From contig NC_135043.1 in assembly GCF_051020975.1 (NCBI RefSeq), positions 10,230,001 to 10,294,000 of the forward strand: DNA of 64,000 bases. The letters are read 5' to 3'. Each line of letters starts with the position of its first letter. The stretch's first letter is position 1. Both the position numbers and the translations under genes were made by a program. Below the pieces are notes generated by a model. That model saw nothing but the letters and a program-made list of their open reading frames with translations, ran no database searches and had not been told where the DNA came from. This DNA comes from Osmia lignaria lignaria. Taxonomy: Eukaryota > Arthropoda > Insecta > Hymenoptera > Megachilidae. Positions 14,001 through 26,800 of this stretch are shown one piece after another.

Positions 14001-17000
14001 TTCGTCGGCCCGGTATTCATGAACAGGGTTCCGACGTGGGGCGTTCGATTTCCTTTTCCTTCATGAATTTACAATCGACCAGAGGAATCGCGAATACGAA
14101 AGCTTACGCGTGCCATTCTCCAAGAAACAACAGCTTTGATAATACAAGTCCTCGATGACCTTGAAAAAAATATCCAAAGCTCATTGTTCTCTAACAATAG
14201 TATACCAGTAAGTGACCTACAAACATAATCTTTCCATTACCAAACTGTATGTCCTGTACTAATCCTCTGTTTCCATGACGTCCATCAGAAATCACGAGAA
14301 AACCAGTGGATCCTATAATCGTATCAAACAAACTGCAACAAATCCGTCGTGCCAGTCTAATAAGGGCGCGAGTTGCGGTAGGGAAACGAGAGAAATAAAG
14401 AGAAGATGGACCGGCGTTCGAGGGTGAAGGGAAGGTATGGAGGCTGGAGCCACGTGCTGCTGTCACTGGCACAGATTATATTATATAGGAATGGCAGCGA
14501 ATAGGTGTAGATATAAGCGTCGAGCGGCAGTTAATAAATATGATAATGGCGGGCGAAGCGAGAGAAAGAGAGGGGTGTGTGGGGTGCGATATGGGATACC
14601 AGTGTATAAGAGTGACCACCAGAAGCGGTCGCCTGTCACCATCAGGACCTCTCGTATGTCATACGACACACACACAGACACATACACATGCATCCGCGTG
14701 GACGCACGACACGCGCGCGTCAACATCGAGCGTGAAACACGTGCGATCATTTTTTCATACTTTTATACCCTTCGATTATTCCCGCGGTTTAGATTCAAAT
14801 TCTTACGTTATATTTTTGAGTCATGATCTCTTCTGTTTCGATCCGGTAAATCGTACTCGTGTACCTGCAGCCGTTTCCAGGAGCAATTAGTCACGGTACT
14901 CTTGATAAATCGCCGGAATTCTACCCCCAGGGTTTAGCCCCAGCTACAAACTCCCCCGGCAAATATCCAATAACAGCCGGCCGACTCCTGGTGGCTGGCT
15001 TCTACTCTACCTGCATGCCGGGCATTAACCTTCACCTATCGAGGAGATCGGCTTACCTTAATAATCGTAGGTACACCGTCGCGTTCTATGGGGGTTACGA
15101 CGTTACGGGGCCAGGAATAACGCGGCGCAACTCATAGAAGGAGGGTGTTTCCATGGCGCTCGTCGTGGGATCGTTTCGTTCCGCATCAAGAGAAACGGGG
15201 CGATGGAAAATCGCGAGAGATGTAATGAAACATTCTTAGTCTCCGTGCCACGCGAACGTCATAAACGAGTGCCCTGGTTTTTTTTTTTTTATTGAGCTGT
15301 AGCAGTTATTGCTAGACTTATTTATTTAAATATGTAACTTGCATCGATTCTCAGAATCCTTTTATGATTCGAAGCTTATTTTCATGAAAGATATACGAAT
15401 TCAATGAACATAATGAAAGAGAAACTAACACGCCGATGTTCACCGATGATTTCACTGTGTTAAATCATTCAAGCGTAATCAATCCTTTGTCTAATCTGAA
15501 AGGGTAGCAACGAGGGGTAGAAGGAAAGGTGAAGCAGGCTGCGAGACAGGTTCTCCAAATTACACGCTGCACTCTCGTTCCTTTGAATAAGTATCGTTTT
15601 ATTAATATCTCTGTCGTTATTTACAAAATTTTTGTAATAATCTCTAATTTCTTCACCGTCACACGCTACTCGCTATTTCGTCAATCGTTATATTTTTACG
15701 CTTGTATGTGTATGTGTTGTGTACCGTGTTCCATGTCTGTACGCGTGTCTATATGACAGTGTAAATGTACGTGTGTGTGTGTGTGTGTTACATAATGTCG
15801 ATAATGCTCGAGTTTGCTAAATCGTTTACACAGTAGAACGTGAACGCTCCGGTTTTCAATCGAAAATCCACCGACTTTCGTGTTTCGTCGGTGTCTCTGG
15901 TGGCATCCTCTTTTACACTCCGCCAACCAAGTGTCACGTGTACGCCCCCAAACACCAGCGCAACACGCGTTTTATATTTACACCATCGGATTCACAGCTG
16001 TGACCCCGTTATCACAGGGTGGCACCGCCGTGTTTTATCTCCTCTTTCTCTCGCTCGACTCCTCTTTGTTCCCCGTGGCCGACCGCGGAAGAGAGAAGGT
16101 TCGCGGTTTTCGATCGATCCTCCTTCTCTTCTTCGACGAGCGACAAGAAAAACGCTGTAATATACATCTTTCTAACTATGTACACGCGTGTCCCGGCTCG
16201 ACGTGGTTCGCCTGAAACACGCTCGCGACACGATTCCCTGGAAAAAACCTCGGATTCGCGTCGCTCAATTGAACGAACCGTGTATTCGACTGTTCCTCAC
16301 CTTCTCCCGCGATACGCCTACCCCCTACTTCCTGTCGCACCAGTTCAAAGAATACTTATTCTCTCTACGGGTGTGTGTGTTTTAGATACGGATCACCGCC
16401 AGCCGATTGGTCGACATCTCGGCCTGAATAGATTCTCGTTTTTTCAATTCTCGATGAAAGAATTCTAACGGATACGAAGCTGGCGAACGGATGCGGAGGA
16501 TCGCGTGGAAACGATGAGGTTTTAGCGTTGCCGTCTGTTTGGCTACGGTTCTTTGCCCGCTTCAGTTATTCGCGTAACTAGGCGTTCGTTTTTATTACAA
16601 GTTACTGTAAGAATGGATTCTGGATCTGAAAAAAGTAGGTTCGTGATTTTCAAATTTAGGATTTAGGATTTTGTAGGCAAGCTTTAGATTGATATTCTAT
16701 TTCGGTAGAAACTTATTTCCATTGGAAAATTACTATACAGTAATTTCGGATCCAAAGAATCCATTGTTACAATGTGCTATGTGTATTAAGGACACTCTTG
16801 TTACCTTTAGTTCTTTTTAGATTGGTGTTATTCGAATGTCTCAACTGTAGAATACTTGGCCATTTCAATATCAGGACTCTTTCGACTACCAACATCGATT
16901 CATTGGTTTGTTTTTTTCTTAAGTATTTTTAACTTAACCAGAAGACAAAGTGTTAAAATGAAACAACATTGAATTCGAACTCTCAGAGTTAAGCTGCGAC

Positions 17001-18147
17001 CAGGGGAAAATCAATTCACCGGAAATTCCAATGCTTTTCACGTTGTTGCAGCGATAGGCAACAGTGTCGGCAGAGTGGGTCTCGAATGTCACACACGGTG
17101 TACGGTTTCTCACAATTGGAATCGACTCGTATCGAGTGGACCGATCAGATTATTCCAACACCTGCATTTACCCACCTACGCCAACTTGCAGGTGCAGTAA
17201 AACGATCCTTTCATCTTTCTCATCGAGTAATGCTCGAAAACTCTTTAAGTAGTAAATGGTCGTTAATTAGATAATCTAGTCGTTTTTTCGGGAAGATATT
17301 GCAATAACTGCTTTATACTTTGCAGAAGTATTCACTCGTGAATGAGAAAATTTCTAGAGTCTCTTTCCTTTTTCACGTGTAACACATTTAGATTGTTCTT
17401 CTTCTCGTATCAGACTCTTCTTTCAAGGTGGAATCGATTAGCGACGGAGGTGCGTTCGAATCGCTTCGAATCCCATTAGAAGTTTGGACTTGTTCGTCTC
17501 CTTGTTTTTATGGTAGATCGTGAAAACGTCAGAGTCTGAGGATCTCGAACATGGTTCCTGGATGTTGAAACGTTTAACGGGCGAATCAATTTCTGTGGAC
17601 GTTGAAAGGAACGACGAAAAATAACGCGTAAGTACTTGACATTTCAAGAGCCCGAGAAATTCCAGTGTCCAAAGACTTCTCACAATTTTTACTTCCTCAG
17701 CTTCGTTATTGACCTCGACGAGTTGATAGATTTAACCGATTCTCGAAGCGATCGAAACCTTGGCACAATCATCGACTCCAAGTAATCGTCCTGCGGTCCA
17801 CGCAGAATCATCTCAAAGAAAAATCATCGTATGATTCTCTTTGCCCTGTGTTCTCCATTAACTTGTCCATCGTCCAAGACGATCTTCTCTCAAACACCGA
17901 AATGAAGAAACAGTTCATCCGGCTTTCCAGCGTCTGCGTTTCGCGTCGTCACCAGGGAAAGACAGTACTCTTCTAGATTAGCACGTGACCCGTGTTCCTC
18001 CAACGACCAGTTTCGAGGTAAGAACCTCGCATCGTTCATGAAATTGGACTATGGGACACGTGACTCTGTCTAAGGGCTGTCTTCCACGGGGTACCAGGCA
18101 GCTGGACCTGCGACGGAGGGGTTAGCCCCCGCCGCGGAGGGCATGTA

Positions 18148-20793
18148 CTACCAAGCCCGACCTTGGAACGGCAGGTACGCGCCGCATTGCGGTTGCTGTT
18201 GCTGCTGCATGCTCTGTTGAGCTCCCGTCCTCGAGTACGAGCAATGCTGAAGACTTTGACTGGACGTCATCACGTGGCTGACACCGACCACCGAGTGATG
18301 AGAAACGGAGGAGGCGGCGTGGTGGGAACCGTGAGGACTCGACGCCGCTGTCATGTGAGGGGCTGGACTCGCCAAGGCCGCGCTTGGTCCACCGCGACTA
18401 CCCTCGTTTCCGCCACCGCCGCCGCTTCCGCACGGTTTGCCGTCCTTCACCAACACCGGTACGGCCACCCGTCGTGGCGAACTGGCGCTCTGCAACAAAA
18501 TATATCATCGTTTTGATTAAGAATTTATGTCGGTATTTCTTAACGATGAAAAATTGGTACGATTATTAACGAATTCATCTTCCTACAGGTTCCATCGTTA
18601 TTCGAGAAAGCTTAAACCTCGGATTCCTGTTCTGACCTCATCTCTAAAGTAAAAAATACACGGCTTAGAATACCCGATCCCAGTATGTAAATCCAAGTAC
18701 ATACGTCCCGAGCTGCGTACGACGAACCGACGAAGGAGACGTGGGACGTAGCTGGGGGGTTCAACTGCGGAAGGCTTCTGTGTTCCGAGCAAACACCGTG
18801 GGCTTGGTAGGCACAGGTACTTAACCCGCGCGATAACTTACGATCATCATTCGAACCTACTCTCGCTGGACTCTCTGACTCTCTCTCATTAGGAATAAAC
18901 AGTACCAGCTACCGTGGACCAGGTTCCGGTATGTGTCGGTCGCGTCAACATCGAGGAGTTGCTGCCGTACCACGGATCCCTTCAACCGCGTGTCTCTTTC
19001 TATCGGGGGATTCGGTACGCCGAGGCAGGACCCCACGGCATGCCAAACAGAAGCCGAGGCAAGCTGGCCGAGTACCTGCCGGGACGACCACTCAGCTGTA
19101 TCAACATTCGGTACATGACATTCCTCTTCGATCTCAACGCCAGCAACGCTTTAATAATATAATCGCGACCGCTCGGAAATAACGCCTAGCTAACTGGACG
19201 ATAGAGAAAACTCCTAGTTTTCCTCAGGCTCGACGATTTCGTGGGCCAATTGTTCACGGATGAAAACGGCGAGGGGTCCGAAGCGTGTGTAACGGTGATT
19301 CGATTCGAGTGGCCGACACGAACTTACGTGGACGGTGCGGCCGCGAACATAAGTGCAGGGCATGCCGTGCACTTCACGCTGACAAAGTGACGATTACGCT
19401 AAACGCATGACGGTCGGCGCGCGCGTCACGCGTCACGCCACTTTAGCCACTTCAACGCGCGTTAAGCGATTTCCGGCGAAAATGGCCGTGCTTAGGAACG
19501 GAGTAGTACGTGTTTATGAGCGGCCGACCACCGACGCGTAATGAGGCTCAATGTTGCCGTGATCGCGGCCGCGATTGGATTCTCGGGAAGCATATTACGC
19601 GTCGATTTCCCTCCTAGCTCTCCCAGGAACACGGCTCCTCTCGCTCTCTCCGTGGCGTTAATATTTCTTCTGCGAAAAGCGAACGTTATCGTTTCTGGTT
19701 TTTGGGTTAAGGACTCGACCGAGATCGGGCTTAGACTTGATTTTAATTTTATGTAAAACGCTATTTCAAATATTCTACTCAAATAGATTTCTATTTTTAA
19801 TTAAAGAACGCGTTTACAGGAAGGGATGAAGAACGAAGAGACGGCAATCAAAGAATTACCTGAGCTGAGATTCGGTTTTTAAAAAGGGCTCCCTTTAAAG
19901 GTACATTTAATTCCTTTAATATATGACGAGCGTGGAACGAGGGCAGGGATATTTGCAAAATAAATTGTACTTGAAACGTCGTCGTCTGCGCGGTCGCCAC
20001 GATGTTCATTTTAGGTACAGCCGCATCGAATATCCAAATGCACCGTGCTGACTTCCACGCGAATGCATCTCTCGTGGAAAAACACTCGGAACTGATGTAA
20101 TTAACTAAAAAGCTGGCCTCCCGTGGCACAGCCTCACCCTGCCCCGTTCTTCGCCTCGCCTTTCCATCGTTCTCCGACGGTCGTCTACGTCTCGTTCTTT
20201 ACAGAAGCCTCGGCCGAACAAAGAACACCGAGAAGAGATATTAAAAGATTTCTACCGGGACCTCTCGTTTCCGCGACGAATGGAATTCAATGGGTTCCGT
20301 AAACGAGGAAGTGGTTTTTAAATCTAATAACCGATGTTTTACCGCGGGTGTAATTACATTAGGCGGTCTCTCGATACCCGCCAAACAGCTTTTCGCGCTT
20401 TCGCTAAAGAAAACGCGGGAAAAACTTGGAGGCCAGATTTTCTTTCAAGTAATCTCTTCTTTTTTCGTTTCAGGAAACGAAACATTGATCTTCGGGCTCT
20501 TATTAAAAATCATCCAGCTTTTGAAAAACTATTAAAAAGTTAAGAACAAAAACGATTACATTTTGGAAGACAATGGTAAGGGAGAGAAGCTTTTAAGTAT
20601 AATTACGATTTGTAACTTGTAAAATTTCAATCAACGAGTCGAAAGATCGACGGCTGGTATCTTGAGGGATGGGTTAATCGATATCAATAGTAGTATTGGT
20701 AACCCCGATTCGCGTCCAGGTGTTGTGCATGACTGTACTCTCGGCAAGATGGCGACCGGTCCTCGAGCACCCGTTTCCGTGCTCCCCTGCAGG

Positions 20794-20824
<31 letters not shown>

Positions 20825-23800
20825 CCCCCCCCCCCCCCCCCTTTCCTCTTCTCTCTTCTCCTCGCCTATTTCTTTCTCCTTCTCACCCGTTCTCCCTCCC
20901 AATCTTTTTCTTTCTCTTTCTTTTTCCCGTGTTCGCTCGCTCGCGCTGCCACTTGAAATTTTTTTACCGCCGCGAGGGGAGGAAATGGAATAAAACGAAA
21001 GAAAGGGAAAAAAGGGAAAAAAAAAAATCAGAGCTCTGCCTGCCAACCCGTCGACGACGTCGACGACGACGACGACGTTGGCGTCGGGGCTGCTGCCTCC
21101 TCGTCGCGCGCTGTTTTAATTCGAGAAACGATTAAGCACAAGATTCAAAACTTTCAATTCTTTGATACTTATCGCCAGGGGGATGATTGATGATTATTTT
21201 GATACTAATGCATTTTTATTTTATTTTCAGAATGAACACTGAGAGAAGATCAGTATTCTTTGTCGCAAGATCTATCTACGGGACAAATCCTATTGTGTAC
21301 GAAACGCTAACAATGCTTGCAACAACTACCACTACCGATACTCTCTGTTACCTACTTCGCGTCGTAGCGTGCACGCGAACCCGGCCACGCAATTACACGT
21401 ATCACCGAACAGATCGAGATAATGGAACGAAAATCCTGCACTGAGAATAGGGAGGAACGGTAAACAAGCCACGGAATTGAAATCGAGACCATGGCAATAG
21501 AGGTACGAGTAAAAGAAAAGGAGAAGGGAGAGATAGAGAGAGAGAGATGAATGGGATGCCGTGTCTACGAGGGCCACGAAAAACTAACGAGTAAATTATG
21601 GGGCGGCTGTTCGTCCTGGCGTGGACGAATCGAGGGGAGTAGATCGTTTACAGATCGGGACACTGGATAACTTTCAGCACCATTAATGTTCTATGGGTGT
21701 TTACGAGCCACCGCTTGGCGGCTACAATGCCGGCCTCTATTCGAAGACAACATCGATCATTGTTACATCTTTCAAAGATCGATACATTTTAAACTAAAGC
21801 GCCTACATAATGACACTGATTAATCAACCGTGTAGGTATATAAACTGGATCAACCTGTATCTTTAATATCTTACTTTTAAGTAAAAGATAGGATACATAA
21901 AACCACCTATTTTCTAAAACTTTTTCAAAGATAATTTAACTAATCTATCCTCCTAGGGTTAAATGGAAATTAATAGATTATAACATTTTGTTGATCCTAT
22001 ATAGGACAAGTGGGTGTCATTCAAACATATAGCAAGCGAAAACAGCAGAAACGAGAATGACTTGGATCCTCGTCACCCGTGAAAGTGGCTTTGCGCGAAA
22101 ATCGCGCGGCCCGTGTGCTAGTTTTCATCGAGATTCGATGAAACGTTGAAGTCAGCGGTGGCTGAAAAATACGCTATGAAAATCCGCTTATGTCGAAACG
22201 GTATTCCCCGTCGAGTATCTATCATCCTGGTACGTATACGCATAGTACGTTTTTACAAAAATATTTCGTACAAATATAGAAGGTAAAAAAAAAAAAAATA
22301 ATAATGAAGTAGCTGGATAGAATTATTCGAAAACACTTCTGGGAATGGTTCATTACGGTATCGTAAGAAACTGACGGTAGAGCAAATAATCGCTGGATGT
22401 TGACACGAAAATGATTTTCAGCCACGGCGTCGATTCTTGCCAACTGGGATCGAACGATTTGCCGCTAATGCATGCCGGGACATTCCGTGATCTCGCATAC
22501 TCGCAGTCCTCTCTAATGTATTCAGAAGATGGATCTGTGTGTATCGGAACGATCGCTAGCCTGTGACGTCTCTTTTGAATGTTATTCTTCCAGAAGAAGA
22601 GGGAGCCGGCTAGAGGAGCGATTCATATTCGTCAGTGCGTGCGACCAGATCGAGACAAGGCACGTTTCGAACTCGCAATTACGATATCTCGGGAATCTGG
22701 CGTGTCATTATTAGAGTCGATAAAAAGAGAGAGAGAGAATGAGCGAAACGTAAAAGAAAGGGTAGACGGAGATCTTTGATGAGTCTTTGCAATAGCTACC
22801 AGTGATTCTACCTAACTTTAGTGTGATTTTCTTGCATAACGTGTAACCTATTTGCACGTATAGATAGAAATGAAATCCAAGTAAGGTAGATTTCTGTAGT
22901 TAAGGGTCATTATTGGGGGAGAAGCTTCTCTGTAAGTAAAATATAATATAGAGTTGTAGTATTCACAAAAATAACTTGTAGATAAATTCGATGATTCCTA
23001 GAACTTTATTTCGTGTTTAAATGTAAATGAGTCACAGGGGAACTCAAATAAATTCTGTCGTTCGTTCAAAGATGAAAAAAAATGAGATAAAGGGAAGGTA
23101 AAAATGCTACAAGAGCAGTCAGTGGTGGCGCAACATCGACGGTAATTACATGTTTAACACAGACGATTTTACGTTTCGCGAAATCGTGAATCCCTGAAAA
23201 ATTTCGGCTGAAATAACGAAATGAATGCAGAATCGCTTCGAGCCGGTCGAGTGGGCCACTCGAAACGAAATACGATGTGGATGCGAGGAGATCCGGTGCG
23301 GCACGGTGGCGTTCGGAATATTTTTCATTTAAAAGCATTTCATTTCGAAACGCTCGATATTTTGTCGTGTGTCTCGACGTTTCGAAATCCCTCGGGCAAT
23401 CCGATCTATCAAGGACACACATATTATCATCACACGAGAGACGAACGAACGACAGAATTTAATTTAATCCTTCCTCTGTATCGTACACTACTCCATGTTT
23501 TTTCTTCGGTGTACTTGCTCTTTCTCTCTTTTATTTTTTTTTTTAAGGACAAGAGATTAACTAGTAATTACCTGATTCTGAGCGTTGTGTTCGGCCATCG
23601 CTTTCTCCTTTGCTTGCCTCTTGCACTTGTATCGGTGATTTTGAAACCAGATTTTCACCTGCAACACGAACAACGATTCGTAATTATTCGTTGAAACATG
23701 ATTATAGATATGTATATTATACTTTCTAAAAGATGACATTAGAATGGAATTTGAAAGGGACATTGTTCGGATCGTCTAGAATTCAGAAATTTTTCTTCTT

Positions 23801-26800
23801 TCTGTCTGTTCTCCAAATAGAGAGGTAGGGACACATTTTTCGGTGGACGAACTGTCGTCAGGTAGGAAGTGAAATATTTTTACAAGAAGGGGAGAACGCG
23901 AGTCTTTTGTCGCGTGTGTACGTTTTAAGTAACCCGGGACCTATTCGTGCACCCCTGAATTCATAATCCAACGATTATTATAAGTCTGTTATTCCTTCGA
24001 GAGGGATTTAACGCCTCGTTCAGTTCTCAACGACAGTTCGAAGATAAGTTTATCGTGCCGATCCGTTTTCTACTTTATACTTTTTAGTAGGGTAAGGTGG
24101 TATAATAGCACGCAATCGATAAGAGTACGCACAATTATCTAAATCAATATTCTTTCAAATCAAAGAAGTTTTGATTAATGAAACGTATTACTTTGTTTTG
24201 TACGATATTTTAAAGCTTAAGCGCGTACCCCTATACCATCTTACCCTGCTGTTTTCTTTTTACTATTTTAAATATGTATAGCGTAGGATAATAGGAAAGC
24301 AGAGTAACACGAGTGTTTTGTGAAATTTTCACTGGAGGAGCAATGGTGCGCAGCTAAGGACCGCTCGAAACCGCTTTTACGGCAATTGAACGCGATTAGG
24401 AAAGCCGGCAGGCTGTGCGGATGGGATCGTGATCGGCATCTGCTTATGACAGCGCCGCGTTATAATCCGCATTGTGCATTATGCCGCGTGCACAGGGGCG
24501 CGTTTCGATCACACCGTCATTGTCGTTCACCGGCCAAAACAATGGCCCACGCTTTGTCGGCTGATTTAACCCTTAACGCGAGCTAGTTGCCCTAGGATAT
24601 CCTCTTTGATGTATTAACGGCGATGGCCGGGTCAGTCGTGACCCAGACCTACTGAAACTAGCTCTTATTCTAATATGCGAAACTTTGTTTCAGGAATTTG
24701 CACCGTGGACTATAGATGGTTGACCAGCAATCAGAAGCCTAATACACTAGAAGAAAGGTATAATCTAATGATCTAAAACAGCGCTCACCAAACTACGGCC
24801 TTCCAAAGATTTTCATTCCGGCCCCAAATTTTATTTATAAATATTTTATATAAGAAATATTAATTTTATAAAATTTTCTGATTTGCTTGTGAATTTAGTA
24901 CCCAACTCTTACACCAAGTTTCTCTTCCAGCTTCAAGGTTGAACACGAGGAGATTAGAAGGTCTGAATAGAGGAAGGAAACAGCGGATCGAACGTTTTAA
25001 AAGAAGAGTACAAAAGGGCAAATTAGAGGGATGTGTGAAAGGTACGGTAAGCCCGATTTTTATCGCACGAATCAAAGGCGCGTCCGACCTATATGTTGCT
25101 TGCCTGTAACCTCCTACTCGAGTGGCTGTAACCCGCTGCAATCCCCCCACGTAACCTCCCCATTGTCGAACTTATGCACGCTGAGAATGCAACCGAAAGC
25201 ACTTTAAGGGGCCCCCCCGTTCAGTAGACCGTGTCTCGAGAGCCTACCACCGTCTGTCTAATTCTTTGAATATTAGCGGGATCGGCCACCCTCGAAAATT
25301 CTTTCCGCCACCCTTCGCTACCTCACGTGTGCTCCTTGAATACCAATCGTTACCTTACTATACTTTTATTATCTTATTTTCCAGGTTTTCTCCATCAGAG
25401 GAATATTTAGCATTGACTGTTGTAACAAATTAAGAGAAAATGAATTAAAGGAGATTCTAAGTTAATACATTGAATATCATGGAGTGGTCAGTGGTCACTG
25501 CTGCAAATTTTCTATAATATTCAACGCTTATGTATCGTAGCCCTTCGAACTCGCGACTTTTCTACATGTGCTTGGTGTCGCAGGGTTGATGCGTAGGGCT
25601 GAGAGACCTTATCTAAAAGCCACGAAGAGGTACTAGACGAGGGAAGTACTCTTTTGCCGCTCCCGTTCGTTAATTCCTTTTCTACCGATAATCCACTCAT
25701 CGAAGCCAGCGAAGTTTCGGGTGTGCGGCCATTTCAAGAGGTCTACAAACAGGCTACTTGCTTCCACGTCTCCTTGCTTTCTTCTTTTCAACAAACCAAG
25801 CATATATACGATATACTCAAATAATTTCCAACAGTACTCGATACGCAAGGTATTAAAATCTTTAATCTTGAAATTACTATCGATTGTAACATTACATATT
25901 ATCGAAAGTATCATGAATTTGTAGATTTCTAAATGAAAAGAAGGATCAGAGAAAATTTCCAACACAGGAGTAGACGTCCAAGCAATCCTGTGTGGGCGTC
26001 GCTTTCATCCGTGAAAGTTGCTTGCTCTCCTCGTCGGAAATCGGCGTTCGCCTCGAATTTCTTTCTCCGGTCCGCGAGTACACACCAGTTATATCCCTAT
26101 CTCGTTCAACTTTCTCTGTTTACCCACCGCATCGTTGCGGGAACGACGGACAAACGGACTGACGGGCCCGTTCCCTTGAAATAACAATTCTTTCCGACGG
26201 TTCTTTCACCGTAGCCGGTTTCAGACTTTGGCCTAGCTACACGATTCGAGTATCGTACGATTCATTTTGCTCCTCCAAATATTCTTTGCGGACTTTCGAA
26301 GAATTTTGCGAAATTCATTATCGGGATTATGTTTTGCCAATTCGATTTCGCACTCCATTATGCTAATTTGATTACAAAATAGATAAAATTCAGGTCAATC
26401 TTGAAGAAATAAATCGCAATGTTTATAGAATATCATTTTTATTGAACTTCAAGCTTTAATTTAACATACCATAAGTGCTGTTTTACCAAACTTTTATGTC
26501 ATCTTTTTGTTACGCAATTAAGTCTAACTATGGAACCCCTATTTTCTCACTCAACAGAAGTTCGAAATTGAAACAAAGGAATAGCGATGGTAGAACACCA
26601 TAAGGAAATCGTGGATGGAGCCAGAGGCAGCCGGAAGCATTGGGAACACCTCGAGTGGCAATTCTCTTGGTCGATTACACGCGTCTTTCTTTCGAAAAGA
26701 GGAACCCCGACGAAGCATCCGGTAGCCGGAGGCCGCGCTACTGTTACACCAGCCTTTCCGCCGGATAATCATCCGACGAAAGTTGGTGTCGAATGAAATT

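Larger units (their letters stand above)
8301..18147. other. Intergenic region, no gene recognised
   Basis: About 10 kb between the Q/N/Y-rich gene and the 3' end of the homeobox gene. Open frames here are short, lack splice context and have low-complexity or Arg/Ser-heavy translations expected of chance frames in CpG-containing DNA. It holds a CT run (8687-8707), a GA run (9983-10012), a GT run (about 15771-15788) and a MITE-like element near 10.87-11.05 kb. Downstream enhancers of the homeobox gene could lie here, but nothing in the sequence proves it. Confidence 0.5.

Noticed and set aside
20740..20765. CAAGATGGCGACC resembling a YY1/Pho site
   Set aside because: A single short match in 64 kb has no statistical weight without conservation or binding data.
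24570..24660. Possible second piggyBac-type terminus (TTAACCCTTAACGCG and GGGTCAGTCGTGACCC)
   Set aside because: Only one convincing end was visible and no matching opposite terminus was found nearby, so it was not called an element.
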